64,000 nucleotides of DNA, taken from Tillandsia leiboldiana (lineage: Eukaryota > Streptophyta > Magnoliopsida > Poales > Bromeliaceae). Position numbers and translations under genes: made by a program. Position 1 is the stretch's first letter, and the number at the start of each line of letters is the position of its first letter. The notes beneath the pieces were generated by a model, which saw nothing but the letters and a program-made list of their open reading frames with translations, searched no databases and had not been told where the DNA came from. Location: NCBI GenBank assembly GCA_029204045.2, contig CM055066.1, positions 44,282,342-44,346,341 on the forward strand. The letters run 5' to 3'. Shown piece by piece: positions 56,254 through 64,000 of this stretch.

Positions 56254-57514
56254 TGTTAAGGATTTTGTTTTAGCGTATTTCGTGAAAGTGTTTAAGTTTT
56301 GAAGATTGAAGATGAAGATGTTTGGATCATATACCTCAATCTCAAGAAAGAAGAATTCAAAAGGATCAAGTACGTTTAACTAAATAAGTTTGGTGATCCG
56401 AATACTTCTTATAATGTAGAAACACTTGGATGGATTTCTAATCGCATAAAAATCAAAAACTGGACATGTTATATGTTCAGGATCCGGATCAGGGTACTAC
56501 AGTCCGGACCCCGAACATAGGTTAGTTCATGCGCAAATCCAGTCCGGAACACACCTGGTTCAGTCCGGACCCCGAACGTGGAGTTTGCAGAAATTGCATG
56601 AACAGTCCGGACCGTGGTAACTTCAGTCCGGACCCCGAACGTGGTTTTCTGAAAAATTTATATCTATTGACGACAGTCCGGATCGCACTTATTCCAGTCC
56701 GGACTGTCGACCCGAAAACTTCCAGATAAGGTTGGTTTTTGATTCTTATCCTCTTCCAATGGTTTCTAACCTATAAATAGACCCTACGATTCATCTTTTA
56801 GGGTAATCCAAAATACGGTCGAAAAAGAGAAAAATCTACCTATAGAGAAGAAAGGAAATAACTAGATTTAATTCTATATTTCTTCATCTATATTAATTTG
56901 ATTCTAGGTTTTCATACTCAGATTTTGAGTAGAATCAAATTAATGAATACTTAGATGGCATTTCCGATCTATCTTTGATCTAAGTATTCGGCGGATCATC
57001 ACCACCAACAAAACAACGATTTTCCCTAAAATCGGCGCGTGGATTCGCATGGCCTTGTGGATTCAAGGTGCTACCGCTCTCGTGGATTCGGAGCGAGGTA
57101 CGTTCGTGTGATCGAGACGTACTACTTGGTGGAGACCGTGGATTCGGTCAGACGTCGTGGACTCGACGTTGGACGCCGTGGATTCGGCGTTGAACGCAAA
57201 TCGTGGATTCGAGGCGCGTTGCGGAGCGAGCGGAGAAGATCAACTCGGAGCATATGGAAAAAGGTTGAGTCGTGTGTGAGTACGTTATATCACCTTTGTA
57301 CGTGTTTAATCTTAGTTGATTTCACCGTGTTATCGGTCCCGTGGTTTTTTACTCCTGTGATGGAGTTTTCCACGTAAAATCTCTGCGTGTTATTTATTTT
57401 TCCGCATTGGGTTTTATTACGCAAAGATTTTTGAGTGTTTATTGTTTACACCTATTCACCCCCCTCTAGGTATTTTTTTCTCCTATTTAGATCCATATTA
57501 TACATAACCCAACA
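56254..57514 (+). repeat. 3' LTR of outer copia element (1261 bp)
   Basis: It runs from TGTTAAGG to ...ataacccaaca, with TATA at 56772-56780 and the stem-loop array at about 57035-57225. The right flank taagg (57515-57519) matches 26821-26825. Confidence 0.93.
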
Positions 57515-59333
57515 TAAGGACTCGTTTCGCATCTACACTTCGCCAGGATCGCAGCCGTATTTTTCTTGAAATTTTTGGAGGGCATCTCGCAGGAGGTATT
57601 TTACTGTTTTGTTGACAGATTTGCGGCGATGTTGTCGTTTTGGTGATTTGGGACTTACCGCGATGTTCGGCTTATATTTCAGCGACCGGGAGGAGTTTTC
57701 GGGTGATTTTTGGTTCGTTGGTACCGTGGGAACCCGAGGAACGCACACGTTCAATTTTAGCTTAATCAGACTGTGGATCAGCGCGTTCCAGTTGGGTTGA
57801 ATTTTCTCCAAAATTAGCGGGCGACGTACTAATTCTATGACCTAGTATGCATGCATGATAAGTAAAGTACTCATTTTGTGGACCGAGATGCAAGCATGAT
57901 AAAATTAATAAATTGATTATTTCTTGTGATAATTAAATATTGGAACCTTGACTAGCACCCCGTCATATGTTTACATGTATTTAACCAGACTAGTAGAAAA
58001 CCCTCACTTGGGCTAGTTTCCTTCATGTTTTAGATTTTCCACACTCTGTATTCTTTTTCCCTGGACTTAGAGTTTCTCCTCGCCGGGATAGTTGGCCGAG
58101 TGGTCGAAATATTGTGGGATGCATTGGCACTCGTGCCTGGGGGTCGAGTGGAGTCTGATAGCTGAGGCTAGATCAGGACTAGTGTTGGAAGCCATTCAGG
58201 TCGACGGTAGTCCCGGATCGTCGAGTATTCTCCGACCAGTGTCATTAGCACTGTGTTCGTAATAGTGTTGAGCTGGTGATAGCAGGACCTTGAACCTAAA
58301 CTATTTTTGGACACACATGATTTCAATAAATCAATATTTTCCTTCCGAATTTCGAAGGATCGCCGGAACCTGTTCTTGTTTAATTGAGTGAAGGCATTGG
58401 CCCTTCAGGGTTTGGGAAATAAAACTTATTTTAACTGATTTTTCTTAAAGAACTAAAATTTAATAAATTTGGTTTCTCAAATCAAAATGATTTTCGATAA
58501 TAACTGCCATCTTTTCTTACAAACTTTCTCACCAGAGAGGGTTCGAGTGATCTGGGTTCTAAGAGTTGTTTTCATATTTTGGGGTCGAGAGCTACGAGAG
58601 GGCTGTGCCTGGAACCTGTTCTTGTTTGATAGGGTTGTTGGCGCTAGTCTCCTGGAACTTTTGGACCTTCCTTCGTGGTTGGCGGTTGAGTACCTCCGGT
58701 CAGTGGATTTAGTGTGGTCAGTCGAGTGGTCTGTTCTGGGAGCCGTTTGGGGACGGTGGTCCCGAGCCGTTGAGTGTTTCTGGTTGATGTGGTTAGTGTT
58801 GAGTTATTATTTCCAATTTGATTGATCGTGGATTTAGATTATAGCCAGCATGAGTCGTATTGAACTCAACAGAGATGCGCGGATGCTTCCTCGGTGGGGT
58901 CGCTCCCCTCGAATGCCGCTCCGGAGCTAGGCCTGTTACTTATCTTTCGCAGCTTGTCGATGCAGTCCAAGTGGGACCGCCTATGTAATTCCCGTCCTAG
59001 TGGGGATGTGTGGTAGTAGGTAGGCGCAGGTTTGACTGGACCCTATGTGGCAGTCAGTGTGATTGGGTTAATCGAGTATTTTGAGATAGAGTCGATGCAT
59101 CATTTTCATCTGTATCACCCATTGAGCATTATAGATAGAGACATGATAGCTGTAGATTTCTTTCCAGCTTATTCTTTTATTATTACAGTATTTCTGTTAT
59201 CTTATGCCTCTAGTAGACTTAGTGGGCAGACCGTTAGTCTTGGAGACGATACCCACTGAGAACTACTGTAGGATATAGTTCCCACACTCTCTATCGGTGA
59301 CAGATTTTCCAGAGGCATCTACCTCTGTTCCTG

Positions 59334-61519
<2,186 letters not shown>

Positions 61520-61643
61520 TCAGTTCAGATAAATACTATCCAAAACTGCAAATCCAGCAGCAACCCCACCTTCATTTGATGAGGAAACTTTGGTCCGCAT
61601 CAAGTAGCCACACTGATCGTTCATGATTACCTTATCTTTGTTC
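61520..61643 (-). CDS. GSH2: Glutathione synthetase, last exon
   Basis: The exon starts after an AG acceptor (ATACAG) at 61643 and ends at TGA 61520-61522. Joined to the previous exon it reads ...AYLR then [20 protein letters not shown] and [18 protein letters not shown]. The LMRTK segment supplies the substrate-binding Arg and Lys, and the glycine/alanine-rich GGVAAG loop is the family's C-terminal signature. No frame break. Confidence 0.92.
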
Positions 61644-61713
61644 CTGTATTCAGACTCCAAAAGATGCATACTCTTGAGCTTAAAAAAATCAGCATATATA
61701 ATGAGGCTATTAA

Positions 61714-61863
61714 GGGCCTATTTGGATTGATCATTGATGAGCATCATGTTAAGCATATCTGCATCGTAACTTCTGTTACTCATGGGGCAGTTCATAGTTG
61801 GTTGAAGGGGATTATGGAAAGATGATTACAACAGCAACCAGAAAAATAAATCCAAACAGGCCC
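61714..61863. mobile_element. 150-bp Tourist-like MITE in a glutathione synthetase intron
   Basis: Inverted ends GGGCCTATTTGGAT and ATCCAAACAGGCCC are flanked by TAA at 61711-61713 and 61864-61866. Size, terminal sequence and TWA target duplication fit PIF/Harbinger (Tourist) MITEs. It lies within the 235-bp intron between the last two exons, ending 13 bp from the exon at 61879. Confidence 0.85.
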
Positions 61864-61878
61864 TAAGAGACCAATTAC

Positions 61879-62071
61879 CTCAGGTAGGCACCATATATTC
61901 CAAGTTCAGAAATCGCGTCACCCCGATGGCAAACACCTTCACGAACGAGATAAGCAAGAGAAGCTGTTGGAAAGATCCTTTGCATTAGTATGTATGCGGA
62001 AAGTTCCTCGCTTCCTTCACTTTTCAGTCTGAATAATGTTTCGCGCACATCATCACCATAGATATTGTTTC
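61879..62071 (-). CDS. GSH2: Glutathione synthetase, penultimate exon
   Basis: The exon is bounded by a CCAG acceptor (62071) and a GT donor after 61879. It encodes [20 protein letters not shown], then [20 protein letters not shown] and [17 protein letters not shown]. These are the conserved ATP-grasp strands of eukaryotic glutathione synthetase, including the GNN end of the glycine-rich loop and the ISELGI(Y/F)G block. The reading joins the upstream exon exactly (REGG|GNN), with an 85-bp intron between them. It is intact. Confidence 0.95.
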
Positions 62072-62156
62072 CTGGAGATAAATAATAACATCAGCAGAAG
62101 TTCGAAGGAACTACTAGAAGATAATGGCAATATTTGTGACCATAGAAAGACTAAAC

Positions 62157-62296
62157 CTCCGCCTTCTCGTTGGGGTTTCAGAACATATAATTCAGGCTTT
62201 TCTATCGCTGACTTCACAACATCCTTATTATCCAAGCTCCACAATCCAGCAAAGCATTTCCGGACTTCTGCTATGTCATCTTTATTATCAACGAAC
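62157..62296 (-). CDS. GSH2: Glutathione synthetase (partial, C-terminal exons)
   Basis: This is the first exon of the gene visible here. It reads [20 protein letters not shown], then [18 protein letters not shown], ending in the glycine-rich ATP-binding loop. The enzyme joins gamma-glutamylcysteine and glycine with ATP to make glutathione, the second step of the pathway, in cytosol and plastids in plants. The three exons give about 151 of the usual 480-540 residues; the rest must lie right of the window. Splice sites are canonical and the frame is intact, so this looks like a functional gene. The upstream intron is at least 1.7 kb and filled with foldback elements. Confidence 0.95.
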
Positions 62297-62600
62297 CTAA
62301 AGCACAAAAAAAAAATAAAAATAAAAATAAAAATAAAAAACGGGAAAAAAAAATCTCACGGTAAAAAAAAAACAAAAAAAACATGATTTTAGGATTAAGA
62401 TTGTGACAGATGATGCAAGATAAAATTTGAAAGACAATGTACAACCAAAGATTAAAATGAGTCCAGTTTAAATTCTAGAAGATTTGGCCGACCTTTCAAG
62501 GTAATGGTGCACGAACATTGATATGGGATACAGATAGGCATTAAAAATATATGGCATCATGGCAAATTCTAAAGTCTTAGGATACTAGATTAAATATATG

Positions 62601-62655
62601 CATATATATATATATATATATATATATAGCGAGAAAGAGAGAGAAAGAGAGAGAG
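62601..62655. repeat. (TA)n then GA-rich tract
   Basis: (TA)14 at about 62601-62628 followed by a GAGAAAGA-type tract, preceding the first foldback element. Confidence 0.9.
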
Positions 62656-63196
62656 TTGGGCTAGAATACTATCGGTAGCAAACAGACTCCGTTGCTACTG
62701 ATTTGTTTTTGATGATAGAGCTTCCGATTCGACGATGGGCACACAATTGAATATGATCTAGACCATTTGAAGTATTTAGAAATTAAATTTCATACTTTTC
62801 CAACATTGTTCTCTTAAGCACCAAGTGAATGAAAAAATGAACGGCTGAAAATGAATATCCTTCAAAAATTAACGACATAATTTTTGTATTCAAGATCAAT
62901 TGTGTAGGTCTTGTTTTAAATAGTTAAAAAAAAAATAACTAAAATTCAACTAATTTTTATTCTTTTACACCATTAAACGAGCAAACGCCCCGTATCGATC
63001 GTTAAAATTATAAATTTTGCACCCCTTTGATCATTAGATCAATAGAGTCGAAAATGCATAAAATTTGGTTTCTAGATACTTTAAATGGTCTAAATCATGT
63101 TCAATGATACCGATCGTCGATTTGAAAGCTCTATCAGCAAAAACAAATCAGTAGCAAAGGAGCTCATTTGCTATAGATAGCATTCTAGCTCAACTC

Positions 63197-63197
<1 letters not shown>
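62654..63197. mobile_element. Foldback element 1 (about 545 bp, long inverted ends)
   Basis: The left arm (GAGTTGGGCTAGAATACTAT..., GTTGCTACTGATTTGTTTTTG, GATAGAGCTT) and the right arm, read in reverse complement (GAGTTGAGCTAGAATGCTAT..., TTGCTACTGATTTGTTTTTG, GATAGAGCTT), match over about 100 bp with scattered differences. The middle is AT-rich without an ORF. It resembles a MITE or foldback element; the superfamily is not assigned because no clear target duplication is visible beside the TA tracts. Confidence 0.75.

Positions 63198-63243
<46 letters not shown>
63197..63243. repeat. (TA)n(GA)n tract between foldback elements
   Basis: About 9 TA units followed by about 14 GA units, separating foldback elements 1 and 2. 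Confidence 0.95.

Positions 63244-64000
<757 letters not shown>

Larger units (their letters stand above)
26826..57514 (+). mobile_element. Outer SIRE-type Ty1/copia retrotransposon, target duplication taagg
   Basis: The element has a 5' LTR at 26826-28085, primer binding site, gag, pol, a third ORF, polypurine tract and a 3' LTR at 56254-57514. It is flanked by taagg at 26821-26825 and 57515-57519. Its own length is about 11.3 kb once the 19.3-kb element at 30283-49627 is removed. By eye the LTRs differ at roughly 25-30 of about 1260 positions. All ORFs are broken. The third ORF after pol and the gag with two zinc knuckles place it in the SIRE/Maximus clade (inference from domain layout). 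Confidence 0.92.
25873..59333 (+). repeat. Long LTR split by a nested copia element, 3' end truncated
   Basis: The LTR starts TGTGGTGTCC at 25873 after the LINE sequence ...tctatagg. It runs to 26825, is interrupted by the copia element 26826-57514 (target duplication taagg), and resumes at 57515-59333. Similarity to 31454-35197 and 42577-47018 is visible on both sides: the cagcgcgcgaaaac word near the start, GCACCCCGTCATATG at 57955, and CCCACTGAGAACTACTG near 59255. The last roughly 350 bp (to GGGGCGTGACA) and a few LINE codons are missing at the right junction after GTTCCTG, so no target duplication of its own survives. Confidence 0.75.

Overview
This is a plant nuclear window (an angiosperm with a repeat-rich genome), made almost entirely of transposable elements nested inside one another. 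The one host gene I can support is the 3' end of a glutathione synthetase gene (GSH2/GSHB type) on the minus strand at 61520-62296. Its upstream exons lie beyond the right edge. The sequence does not fix the species; I see no rRNA, tRNA, organellar or bacterial gene.

Left part, 1-13720. An internally deleted Ty1/copia element of the SIRE/Maximus type (LTR, 260 bp of 3' internal sequence, LTR) occupies 1-2113. It abuts two related long LTRs in opposite orientation (2114-5978 plus, 5979-8481 minus). Then come a 5' LTR and gag stub of another SIRE-type element on the minus strand (8482-10164), an unclassified LTR-like stretch (10165-12250) and a very AT-rich stretch (12251-13690).

Central part, 13721-60098. 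One 5'-truncated L1-type LINE (minus strand) can be followed as four collinear pieces (13721-14158, 17164-17664, 24596-25872, 59334-60098). They are separated by three LTR insertions. The first is a solo LTR at 14159-17163 (duplication caaat). The second is a long LTR at 17665-24595 (duplication caccg), itself holding a solo LTR at 18168-21610 (duplication tgatc). The third is a long LTR split as 25873-26825 and 57515-59333. That third LTR holds a SIRE-type copia element at 26826-57514 (duplication taagg). Its pol is split by a younger, oppositely oriented SIRE-type element at 30283-49627 (duplication ggtcg). The younger element in turn has one solo LTR in its 3' LTR (31454-35197, duplication gaaag) and one in its gag (about 42577-47018). 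The deepest level is five insertions.

Right part, 60098-64000. A (TA)n tract is followed by unassigned flanking sequence, then the last three exons of glutathione synthetase with a small Tourist-like MITE in one intron. A chain of three related foldback elements, separated by (TA)n(GA)n tracts, fills the upstream intron.

Two regulatory structures stand out. First, all seven SIRE-type LTR copies carry, downstream of the TATA box and so probably in the RNA leader, a tandem array of small inverted repeats. These have a constant TGGATT centre and stems that change in a compensated way. Second, four copies of the long-LTR family carry, upstream of their TATA box, arrays of CCAAT-N9-CCACG or close variants. 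This is the consensus of the endoplasmic-reticulum stress response element (ERSE).
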